64,000 bases of DNA from positions 62,001 through 126,000 of the forward strand of contig NHZP01000012.1 in NCBI GenBank assembly GCA_003313425.1. The letters are read 5' to 3'. The number at the start of each line of letters is the position of its first letter. The stretch's first letter is position 1. The notes beneath the pieces were generated by a model. The model was not told where the DNA came from and did not search any database. It was given only the letters and a program-made list of their open reading frames with translations. Below are positions 52,063-61,415 of this stretch, in pieces. Position numbers and translations under genes: made by a program. This stretch comes from Pseudopyrenochaeta lycopersici. Its lineage: Eukaryota > Ascomycota > Dothideomycetes > Pleosporales > Pseudopyrenochaetaceae.

Positions 52063-54710
52063 CTTACTTATAAGAAAGTTTATTATAAGCTAATTATATA
52101 AAAAAAGGAGGAAGTAATAGCTTTTAAGGCTCTTAAAGTCGTATTTTATATAAGTATAGTATTAAAGTATTTTAATCTTACTAAGTAAATCTATATTTTT
52201 ACTAATATATTAAGATAAGCTTTAAGTAAAGTTATAAAATAATATACTAATAAGAATATCTTATAACTTATTACTTTCTTTTTTAAAGAAATACTTTTTA
52301 GTGGAATATAACTATAATATTTATAATCTTAAACTTATAGTAATTATATAAATATTTAAAAAATAAGAACCTAGAATAGTTTATAATAACTAAAAAACTT
52401 AGCTAATAGTAAAGTACAGTAGTCTTTATTTCTTAGTTAGTTTAACTTTAAAATTATTTATACTCCTAAGAAAACTAATAGTAAAGCTAATACCTTCAGC
52501 TATTAACTTTAAGATACTTTAATAGATATAGAAGACTCTTATTATAGTATATAAGCTACTGTTTTTAAACTTTAAATACTTTCTCTAAGTATATAACTAG
52601 TAGTTATAATAGCTTTACGCGCCTTAGCTTTTAGCTAACTTAAGTCTTTAGACTAAATATCCTAAGAATAAGCTAAAGTAGTATAACTTTACTTTACTTA
52701 CGCTTATAAAATAGACTTTTCTATAAAATTTAATAATCATAATAATAATAATAATCTTTCGCCTTTTAATAATATAATAGATCTTTTACTACTCTATTAT
52801 AAAGATAACTATTAGTCTATGTTGCAAACAACGCGCTGTGACCTGGGGTACGGTAGGCTCACGTGCGCGATCACGTGCGCGATCACGTGCGCGCTCGCGC
52901 ACGCGTACACGCTGCTCACGCTCCTACCGTACAATGGCCCCTGTAATAGGCCGTGCTCAGCTCTCCTTTATATAGCTGGCTCTCAAAGCCTCCTAGACAA
53001 AACAGTGGTCCATCTCATAGATCACCTGGGTAACTGTTGCCAAGCTCTCCCTTTTTCCTCCACAGTCTATAAAAGAAATTTTTAATACTATATATATAGA
53101 TAATACTATAGTAAAAAGGGCCTTTAAAGCTATTAATATAGAAACTACTAAGTAACTATTTTAGTTTTATAAGAATAGCTATTACTTTTCCTTTATAAAC
53201 TTATTAAGTATAAGTAAAAAAGTTTCTTAACACTTTTAGATAGATAAGAGTAAGCTATATATACCTTCTAAGTTATAGTTACGCTAGTATATTATAGAGT
53301 TATATTATAACTACTAAATTACTAGTTATAAAGGTCTTTATAATATATTTTTCTTTATATACTTATAGTACTACTAGCTAAAAATATATTTATTAATTAA
53401 ATAATACTATAATATATATACTACTTATTACTAAATAAAAAACCTTTATAATAGTAAATATAAATACTTATAGCTACTACTAGTACTTTATAAACGCTAG
53501 AAAGAAATTTTAGTTAATTTTATTTAAGATTTACTTACATTTTAGCTAGATAGCTATACTTTTAAGAATATCTTTATTAGTATAAACTACTTTATAAATA
53601 GGTAGTACTTTTTTCTTATATATAGCTATACTATAGCTAAAGCTACTAAGTACATTATAAAAGTTTTTAAATCCTATAGTATTCTTCTTAGTATTATCTT
53701 AGACTATAGTTTAAATTTTATTAGTTAGTTTTAGAAGTAAGTCTATAAGTAACTATATATTTAATAGTACTTATTAATAGCTTATTACTCTAAAATAAAT
53801 AGGTAGACTAAGTAAGTAAATTAGGCCTTAGAAATTTATCTTTACTAGTATATTAATTACGCGTAAACTAACTAAGCTACCTAGCTTTATATTACTAGGT
53901 TTTAAGCTAATAATATAGTCAATACCTCTATAGATATAATACTATTTTTTACTAATCTTAAGTATTACTCTTATAGTAGTATATACCTAAAGGAAGACTA
54001 TAATAAAAAGCGTAGTAGTACTATAGCTAGTAATAAAATTTAAGTAGATAAGCTTATAAATACTTATATAGATTTAGTTACTTATTTATAAAAATAGATA
54101 CTATAAGCTTAGTAAAAATAAGCTTACTATACTAATACTTCTTACTAGTTAGTTTTAAAGTATACTATTAGAAACTAAGTTATAGTTAATATAATTAATT
54201 AGTTTACTAAATAAAAGTTAAAAAAGCTAGATCTTAAGTAAGTAGAGCTTTAGTTTTATAAGAGTTATATATAATAGCTAAGTATATTAATTAGACCTCC
54301 TACTAGATGTATTAAGTAGTAAAGTTTTTCTTATATTTTACTTTAGACCTCTTTAGCTTATACTTTTAAAAGGGCTTTTAGATTAAGTACTAGCTTAATT
54401 AGTAGCTATTAAAGTAATTAATCTTAATAGTAAAGTTTAAAATAAGTAGCTTATTAAGAATTTTCTTAATTATTAATAAATAAGTATTAAAAGCTACTAA
54501 AAATAAAAGTAGTAGTACTTAATTAAATAGACTAGCTACTTAAAACTTACTTAGTACTCTATAGCTAAGTACTTTAATAACTATAATACTTATCTATTCT
54601 ATTAGTAATAGCTTAATAGGCTTAAGCTACTTACTTATTATATACTTCTAAGTTAGTTACTACTTAATAAAGATCAGCTAGCTATAGAAGAGTGCCTTAG
54701 TAGTAATAAG
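52063..54710 (+). pseudogene. Gypsy-4 pol remnant (RNase H and integrase)
   Basis: The extremely AT-rich, RIP-degraded plus strand still shows RNase H near 52190-52400 (FTDAS-like, then NYNIYNLELM-x-II and W-x-P). Integrase can be followed to about 53850, where the frame reads as STAYHP-x-TDGQTERVNQALEIYL with stops at Gln/Trp positions. The 5' part (gag, reverse transcriptase) is absent because the left side ends at a Copia-2-family LTR. A second LTR is nested at 52820-53064. Confidence 0.7.
52820..53064 (-). repeat. Solo LTR of the Copia-2 family, 245 bp, inverted
   Basis: Reads TGTTGCAAAC...CTCCACA on the plus strand, the reverse complement of the Copia-2 LTR, with about 107 bp missing from the tandem-repeat part. 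The exact duplication GTCTA flanks it (52815-52819 and 53065-53069). It is inserted in the Gypsy-4 remnant and shows almost no RIP. Confidence 0.92.
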
Positions 54711-54728
54711 AGTACTTAAAATTTTACT

Positions 54729-54811
54729 TTAATTTACGCGCTTTAGCCTTAATTTACGCGCCTTTAGCCTTAATTTACGTACCTTTAGCTATAATTTACT
54801 TACCTTAGGCC
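54729..54811. repeat. Four tandem 20-21-bp units
   Basis: Four consecutive units of the form TTAATTTACGCGCCTTTAGCC, with transitions between copies, lie in AT-rich RIP-degraded DNA right of the Gypsy-4 remnant. Confidence 0.8.
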
Positions 54812-55132
54812 TTACTTTATATAGTACGCTTTACTTTACGCGCTATATCTAGAGACTTTATAACTAAATAAAAATTATAAAAGTTACTCTTATATATATT
54901 ATATAAAAGTCTTTAAGTTCTATTTTTATATTATAAAGTAAAAGTATTGAAAAATACTTTAAAGCTTAGTAATTTTATATAAAAAACTATTTAGATATAT
55001 ACAGCGCTATATAAAGCTTATTACTAAATTCACTAAGTTAAAGAGACTTAGTTATAAATAGTTTTCTTATATTATATTTTAAGTTTTTATTTTTCAGTTT
55101 AGAAGCTCTTACTATTTTAGAAGAAGAGGTTA

Positions 55133-55422
55133 TATTAAAGTTTAATTCTTTTAAGTTACTAAATATAAGTAAAAGATTTTAATCCTTCTACGTTACTAGA
55201 CGTAGGTAAAAGGTAATAATCCTGCTAAGTTACTAGACGCAGGTAAAAGGTAACTATTACCTCTTACATTTTACCTAGCTAGATAACTAGATTAGGACTA
55301 GCCTAATCTAGCTTATATATTTAGGCAGCACCTCTCCCTTATAGGTGAGAGGTATCTGCTATTTTATCTATTAAGTTTCTTCAACTAAGACCGTCCCAAC
55401 TGTGCGTGTTGACTGCCTTACA
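55133..55422 (-). repeat. Solo LTR, family R, copy 2 (inverted, heavily RIP-degraded)
   Basis: The minus strand reads TGTAAGGCAG...CTTTAATA. It aligns to the 302-bp copies at 3323 and 58920 with many transitions and a few gaps. The flanks (GGTTA and GTCTT) do not match. Confidence 0.8.
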
Positions 55423-55829
55423 GTCTTAGCTTCAGCTCTTCGGTCTGGCCAACACTTAGTCCTGTATTCTCGGTCTCACGGACAACCTAGAGTTTCGGTC
55501 TCTCCTACCTGCCAACAAACATGATACGTACTACTTTCTTGCAGCAGATCAATAGCCTATAGACAAAGTCGGTATCAAAAGCCAGTCGAGTGAGAAACGA
55601 CGGCAAATTAACTAGCAAGATGTCTCCATCAGACTTTAGATTAATCCATTCTAGGCGCTTCCTAACGAAATTATCCCTATAGTATTGTGGAGATATCTAT
55701 AATACGCTTGGCTACTAGGACAAAAGCACTTCTAATCTCACTTGCTCGACTAAAAGTATTTAAAGTGAGTTGTTTGTAACTGCTGAAGCCTTCCAGCCTA
55801 TTGTAAACTGGGAAGCATCCGCCTTTTTT
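55423..55829. other. Intergenic, nothing recognised
   Basis: Host-like sequence between the repeat block and the end of the dehydrogenase gene. No gene or clear signal was seen. Confidence 0.5.
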
Positions 55830-57005
55830 CTATTGCACTTCTGAGATCCTGTACACGACTTTCTCGGCACTAATAGGTCGCATCCATTCCTCTGTCCGTT
55901 TAACTTGTCGGTCCTCCATTAGCCCCGCACCGAGCAGCTGGAAGCCATCCTCCACAATCCTTTCTAACCCACCAGGCATTAACCGGAATGGAGTCGGCCT
56001 TATCTCTAAACCAAAGGCCTTACTAAGATACTTATAGAATGCTACTGCAAAATTGCGAGCAGTTAGCGACTTCTTTACTGTAAACTCCTGATATTGAACT
56101 TCCTCTCCAAGGCCTTCCCAAACCACACCATAGGTTGGCTCAACAGGGAGGTCAACTGCTTTCCAAGCTCCGCCTTCACGAGACCTTACAATAGCAATTC
56201 TTCCATTATGTGCAAGAACTGATGAGATGCGCTGAACTGTGTCACCTTCTGAAATGCAATCATATGCAAACTGGACGCCAGCGTCACTAGCGACCTGTCT
56301 AATCTGTTCTGGCCAATCATTATCGCGATAGTCAACCAGGTGATCGTACCCATAGGGCTCTTCTTTTAGCATCTCCCATCGAGCCTTGCTTGCTGCACCA
56401 AATAATCGGATTGTTTTCCCGCTTGCCTTTGCACTCAGCCGTACCATTTGCGCAGCGTATAACCCAACAGAAGTAGATGCACCATAGATGAAGAAATTAA
56501 TAATGCTAGCTGCATTATTTTGTTTCCATTCAGGATGTTCCTCTAGTACCGCGTCATGGTCGTAGGGAAAGGGTGCCTTCAATCCAAATCGGTACCAGAT
56601 CGCTTGTGCGGCAGTAAGAGCGACTAGACTCACGCCTGCAGCCTCATCGAATGAGACGCTGCTGGGTATCTTCCAGACTAGGTCCCAAGGGACCGGGAGG
56701 AATTCAGCAAATGCACCAGGCCGGTCATTAATACTGCACGCGCCCTGAAGGAATCCAGCGACTCGGTCTCCTTCGTTGTACTCGGTAGATCCAGCTGTGG
56801 CAACGAAGCCGGCAAAGTCGCTCCCAATAATTCGACCGGAGCTTGCTATAGGGTGTCGAACATACAATGATTCGACAGGGTTTAGCGCTATGGACGAGAC
56901 CTGAACTAACAGTTCGTTCGCAGCTGGTACTGGTTGCGAGATGTCCTGAACTTTTGCGGTGCGGGCTTCGGCGCTTAGTGTGAGTGCCTTCATTTTGATT
57001 GGCAT
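55830..57005 (-). CDS. MDR-superfamily enoyl reductase / quinone-type alcohol dehydrogenase
   Basis: A single exon of 391 aa. The N-terminal GroES-like domain (residues 5-125) includes GSDFAGFV at 61-68. The NADP(H)-binding Rossmann domain carries GASTSVGLYAAQ at 175-186 and VDYRD. The usual catalytic Cys/His zinc ligands are not evident, so it belongs to the zinc-independent branch. That branch includes the trans-acting enoyl reductases of fungal polyketide pathways and the ToxD-like proteins. It would reduce an enoyl or quinone substrate with NADPH in the cytosol. No polyketide synthase lies in the window, so a cluster role cannot be claimed. MPIKMKAL could start at Met1 or Met5. The frame is undamaged. 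Confidence 0.9.
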   Translation of the reverse strand: MPIKMKALTLSAEARTAKVQDISQPVPAANELLVQVSSIALNPVESLYVRHPIASSGRIIGSDFAGFVATAGSTEYNEGDRVAGFLQGACSINDRPGAFAEFLPVPWDLVWKIPSSVSFDEAAGVSLVALTAAQAIWYRFGLKAPFPYDHDAVLEEHPEWKQNNAASIINFFIYGASTSVGLYAAQMVRLSAKASGKTIRLFGAASKARWEMLKEEPYGYDHLVDYRDNDWPEQIRQVASDAGVQFAYDCISEGDTVQRISSVLAHNGRIAIVRSREGGAWKAVDLPVEPTYGVVWEGLGEEVQYQEFTVKKSLTARNFAVAFYKYLSKAFGLEIRPTPFRLMPGGLERIVEDGFQLLGAGLMEDRQVKRTEEWMRPISAEKVVYRISEVQ

Positions 57006-57546
57006 AAACTTGATCTGTTAAGGTATGTTGAGCACGTCGCAGAGCTTGGCCGCTAACCAGGAGATTATTGGGATGCCTGCAAAGGTATCGAGACTATTGA
57101 TTTTAAAATGTGGCTGTTGGTCAAGACTTTATAGTTGCGGGCTTTTCGTCATTTGCTTGGCAGAGATTACAAACGCTCACCTTTGACATTTCGCGCCCTT
57201 CGGTTGGTATTCGCATGCATTCCCTGCACTCCCTGCACTTGTATGTCTGCCTCTCCAATCGATTCATACAGCTTCATAGACAGGAAAGTTTCGATTTGTC
57301 GCAAGTAGTACTGTGTCCAAGGGAAAGTTATTGTGTATGTTCCAAACACTAGCATAGGTACCGCCTCAGGTCAGTTGTTAAAACCGTTGGATAATATGTA
57401 TTGTTGCAAGTCTCTAATAAAATGAAAAGTAAAACCCACATTGCCAAAACTATTATTGTTTCAAAAAGGAAGGTGAAAATATGTGCAATTTATAATGCCC
57501 TACCATGACTCGCGGTGAAAAGTTCACGCTGGATAGGTGGGCAGTG
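57006..57546. other. Intergenic, dehydrogenase promoter side
   Basis: Region upstream of the minus-strand dehydrogenase. Nothing specific was recognised; small plus-strand frames are probably chance. Confidence 0.5.
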
Positions 57547-57637
57547 AACCGATATACGAAGGGGCTCGTATTTTCGGAGCGCTAGGTTTGTCCTGCCTCA
57601 GCGCTCAGAAAATACGAACTTTCTTCGTATATCGGTT
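57547..57637. repeat. Inverted repeat, 37-38-bp arms with 16-base loop
   Basis: The left arm 57547-57583 (AACCGATATACGAAG...GAGCGCT) and right arm 57600-57637 are near-perfect inverted copies. Outside them GCTGGAT and ATCCAGC continue the pairing after a short mismatch. It would form a strong hairpin, resembling a tiny foldback element or an RNA hairpin. No other copy lies in the window. Confidence 0.85.
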
Positions 57638-58919
57638 ATGATCCAGCATGCCGCACAACAGCGCTTCAAAAATTACATGGGCCCTTTGCGTAATCTCTTT
57701 CAAAAGAAACCGTACGCCTGTTTTTATTTATTCTTAAATGAGAAGCTGGTCTAGGTAGGCGACAAAGTTTAGACCACACCATATGCTGTGTATGCACACT
57801 GGACGAAGTAATTCACTCCGTACATATGCTAGGTTCTCTTGTGGTAAAGTAGTATGCCTAGAGTCAAGATGCGCATGCAGAAAAGTAAAGTTATCCCAGG
57901 ATAGATCCAGGGGTTCCAACGAAGCACGGCCCCGCTTGTGCCATTATCTGACTGCGTCTACTTAGATGCTTATTTACTTGTAGCACCTTCAATATTTAAG
58001 CAACCTCTCATATGGAAAAGTCGAAAGGAAGCGATAAGAGTAACAACGGCGAGACTGGTATCTGCATCTATAGAGGGCTTACCAGCTGAGGGGCAACACT
58101 TGACACAAGTGTGCACACCCCTCAAGCGCACAACAAATGCAGTTATAGCGGCAGCAGACTTTTCTAGGAGTTTCTCTTGAAGACCAATTAACATCACAGA
58201 TCTTATACGCCAACCTGCCTATTACCTGTTAGAAGGTGCCGTGGTTGAGCCAACCCGTCGCATATTGGACTGTATGTTTCGGATAGTGCGGTCGCGGCAA
58301 CTGGCTGCAGTTGCTATTTTAACTGCCTTAGGAGATTTACTAAGTGTTATATCCCTTATTATATCGTGATCTGATGCTATGAACCTAGGAGCTGTAGCGA
58401 AGAGTGCTAGGATTAAGATAGAGCATTTGCTACGTGCAACGTATTAGCCGCTGCTGTATCAGCCTTAGTAAAATAGATGACTATTGAAGGTATAGCATCT
58501 AACACGTCTGTAATCTATTTTTAGTCTCCCTGCATATTTTACAGCGCGATAGAGCCTAATAGCTAAACCCTAATTACTTCCTACTTTAGTATAATCTACA
58601 CTTAATTTATAAATTAGTTTTTTATTAAGGAGCTGTATCTTCTCTAACCCTCTTAATAATATACCTCCTTTCTAAATCTACGTTCTCTTATACTGCTTTT
58701 ACTAGGTTATTACCTTACTAGCTTTCCCAAAGCTATTACTCTTACTCTTTGGTAACTTAACCTTATATATATTAGGAAATTTTTATGCTACGATATTTTG
58801 TGAACCCGCAACTGTACTGGAGATAACAGTAAAATTACTAGGTATTGCAGGTTAGACTAGGGACCTGTAATAGTTATTTAATGTCTATAATATTTGTGGT
58901 ACGAGACAAGTAATCTCTG
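57638..58919. other. Intergenic with a short RIP-degraded repeat fragment
   Basis: Mostly host-like, but about 58500-58780 is RIP-degraded and shares the LLNK...RLYRA minus-strand fragment with 51560-51670. No gene was recognised. Confidence 0.5.
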
Positions 58920-59221
58920 TGTAAGGCAGTCAACACGCACAGTTGGGACGGTCTTAGTTGAAGAAACTCAATTTAAAAGGAAATGGACAAAATAGCAGAT
59001 ACCTCTCACTTTCGGGGGAGAGGTGCTGCCTATATACATGAGCTAGAGCAGGCTAGTCCCGATCCAGTTACCTAGCTTGGTGAAAGGTAAGAGGTAACAG
59101 TTACCTTTCACCTGCGTCTAGTAACTTGGCAGGATCGTTACCTTTCACCTGCGTCTAGTAACTTGGAAGGATTGAACCCTTTCACCTGCGTCTAGTAACC
59201 TGAAAGGATTGAACCCTGACA
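58920..59221 (+). repeat. Solo LTR, family R, copy 3 (undamaged, with target duplication)
   Basis: 302 bp, TGTAAGGCAG...CCCTGACA, flanked by exact CTCTG on both sides (58915-58919 and 59222-59226). Three tandem units of about 40 bp built on TTTCACCTGCGTCTAGTAAC occupy 59100-59221. The exact duplication proves it is an LTR insertion end to end. The lack of RIP makes it the best reference copy. Confidence 0.93.
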
Positions 59222-59226
59222 CTCTG

Positions 59227-60389
59227 ATTTAGCTATTCGTTGTATTGCTAAGGAGCTGTTCCGATGAACAGCTATTAGCTATAAATATGACTGGACCCTG
59301 CTAAGAGAACGCACCTAATTAACTATTACCTCCTCTTCTAGCTAGGTAAGGCTTTTTACTTTAGGCTAGTGGCTTTAAGTAGTAGCCCTAGCACGTTAGT
59401 AGTAGATTATTCTTTTAGACATGTTAAAGATTGCTGCAGCAGAATCGGCTAAGAAGAAGTTGCTCCGGTGAGGCTGAATCCATAGTAACGACTTTGTCTA
59501 CACAGGTAAGAGTGCGCCTTGTATCTGTATCAATTTGAGGCCTAGGTGAAGTGGAGCGCTCCTTCAGGGGTTTTCTTTATCGGCGTAAGCTTAAAATTCG
59601 CTATATAATAGTAATCCCGACTCGCTCAGTAGAACGATCTTAGCTAGAGTAGGAGCTAGATGCTTGGAAACTGAAGATCCCTTCCTGAAAGGCTCCAATG
59701 GGAGGGCATTGGAGAATGGATGGCTCGTATTTTTGACTCTACGTTCAGTTACTGTTAACTTACTTAATTTAGGTTCTGTGAATCTCTCTAGAGAGGAGTG
59801 AGTTTAGATTAATACTGTTTGCTGTGAGTGCGAAATGCTCCTAAACATCTGACAGCTTGTTTGGTGGCCTCTTGTGAGTATGTAGTGAGGTTGACGATTG
59901 AGTGATAGAGGCTGTAGGTTCTCAAAACCTGGGACGAATGAGTATTGTTTTATCTACCAGCTACTATGATCGCTACCACATGTCGACCATTCTGTTTTGG
60001 TATGCATAGGTGCGGGGAGGCGGTCAGCCCTCTAAGGCGTGTCGGGAACCACCTGAACCCTACCTGTAATGCTTATACGCTCACGCACGCACAATTCTAC
60101 TACGTTATAGGAACTATTAAAACCTAGAGTTAACAGCTTTTTATAGCTCTGCGCTGCCTCCTTATTAATATAGTGAGTTTTAACTGGGAAGAAACGTAGG
60201 CTCTTATTTGCAGCTTCCTTTTCTGTAAAGATTTAGCTTATAATAACCTCTCTTGCTCTAGCTGATACCCTCTATCACGTCTCTAAAAGTTATTTCTTTA
60301 GAAACGTTATCCGTGAGACCTAACCCTGTGTTCCTAAGCTAGCTATATTAGTTGACGATCCTCACAAAACCCCGCAACACCGCCCCACG
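59227..60389. other. Intergenic, nothing recognised
   Basis: Mixed host-like and weakly degraded sequence. No gene was recognised. Confidence 0.45.
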
Positions 60390-61415
60390 ATGACGGTGAT
60401 GCGCTTGGCTAAGAGGCGCAGTCGCCGCGTGAAATATGCAACGTTGGCTTCCCCCAGCATTCATCCCCCAACATTGATCCCCTATCACACAATGGTGGCC
60501 GTATCAAACCTAACTGCCACATTGCGCAATCTCTGGACGTCTTCCTCAACGATCGAGAGTGCGAAGCACAGGGCTACTGACTTAGATGAGCAGGACAATG
60601 CAAAGGCTACAGCCAACGCACGAACAGCATCAGTGACCATCAAAAACAATGCTTTATCCTCCCCTCTGTTGCGTCTACCAGCTGAGCTCCGCAATCAGAT
60701 CTACACCCACTTGGAGCTGTGTGATTACACCATAGAAGTCGTCAACCTCACCAAGTCCGAATACAATGCGTTAGATGTGAACGGCGCTCCGCTTCATCAC
60801 AACCCGTACCCAAATGACCAATGCTGGTATCGTATCGAAGAAAGGACTGATCAAGAATTCCATCTTGATCAAGTCGGCTTAAATACGCAAAAAAAGCGGT
60901 GCGCTAGCATCCAGGGCCTCTTCGCTTTATCGCGCGTGTGCCGACAATTACGCGCAGAAACGATGCTTCTTCTCTACGAACTACCCTCATTTGCATTTAT
61001 AGATGCGCGATTTAACTACGCGAAAGCATTTCCTGCTTTTCTACAAAATCTCAGCGCGCGCGAAAAGATGGCTATTCAACGTATCTGCTGGCCGTATAGG
61101 CAAGCTCGGGAGTTCCATCGCAGCGACCAGAATGGAAAGTCCATGCAGCTCCCAGACAGAGGATTTATCAACGAGTTTCGCAAGCTACCGAATCTAAAGC
61201 ATCTCGTGTTCCGCTATGTGGCGACGGACCTCGGCTCTGCAAGGTTAGTGGAGGATGACCATGCCGAGTTGCAGGTTATGATTAATGAGAGGGGAGAGTG
61301 GGACTACAGAATGGAACTATCGTTTCGGAGAAAATTGGCAATGAGAGGGATGCATAAGCAGTTATCAAATAAAGAACGCGTGAAGATTGAATGCAAGAAG
61401 CGGTCGAGTAGTTGA
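60390..61415 (+). CDS. F-box/2EXR-like protein of unknown function, 341 aa
   Basis: A single exon. Residues 91-110 (SPLLRLPAELRNQIYTHLEL) match the short F-box-like/2EXR motif common in proteins of filamentous ascomycetes. LFALSRVCRQLRAETMLLLYE (about 185-205) is the second hallmark of this family. The rest is alpha-helical with no enzyme motif. Translation may start at 60390 (MTVMRLAKRR) or at the in-frame ATG 60492 (MVAVSNLT), closer to the family start. Such proteins often number in the hundreds per genome. A role in ubiquitin ligase recruitment is inferred from the motif only. Confidence 0.8.
   Translation: MTVMRLAKRRSRRVKYATLASPSIHPPTLIPYHTMVAVSNLTATLRNLWTSSSTIESAKHRATDLDEQDNAKATANARTASVTIKNNALSSPLLRLPAELRNQIYTHLELCDYTIEVVNLTKSEYNALDVNGAPLHHNPYPNDQCWYRIEERTDQEFHLDQVGLNTQKKRCASIQGLFALSRVCRQLRAETMLLLYELPSFAFIDARFNYAKAFPAFLQNLSAREKMAIQRICWPYRQAREFHRSDQNGKSMQLPDRGFINEFRKLPNLKHLVFRYVATDLGSARLVEDDHAELQVMINERGEWDYRMELSFRRKLAMRGMHKQLSNKERVKIECKKRSSS

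Noticed and set aside
52063..55132. Very AT-rich block as a possible centromere or origin
   Set aside because: Gypsy RNase H and integrase traces explain it as RIP-degraded transposon DNA.
60390..60492. First ATG of the F-box-like gene as the certain start
   Set aside because: The first 34 residues look unlike the family; the in-frame ATG at 60492 is equally plausible, so the start is left open.
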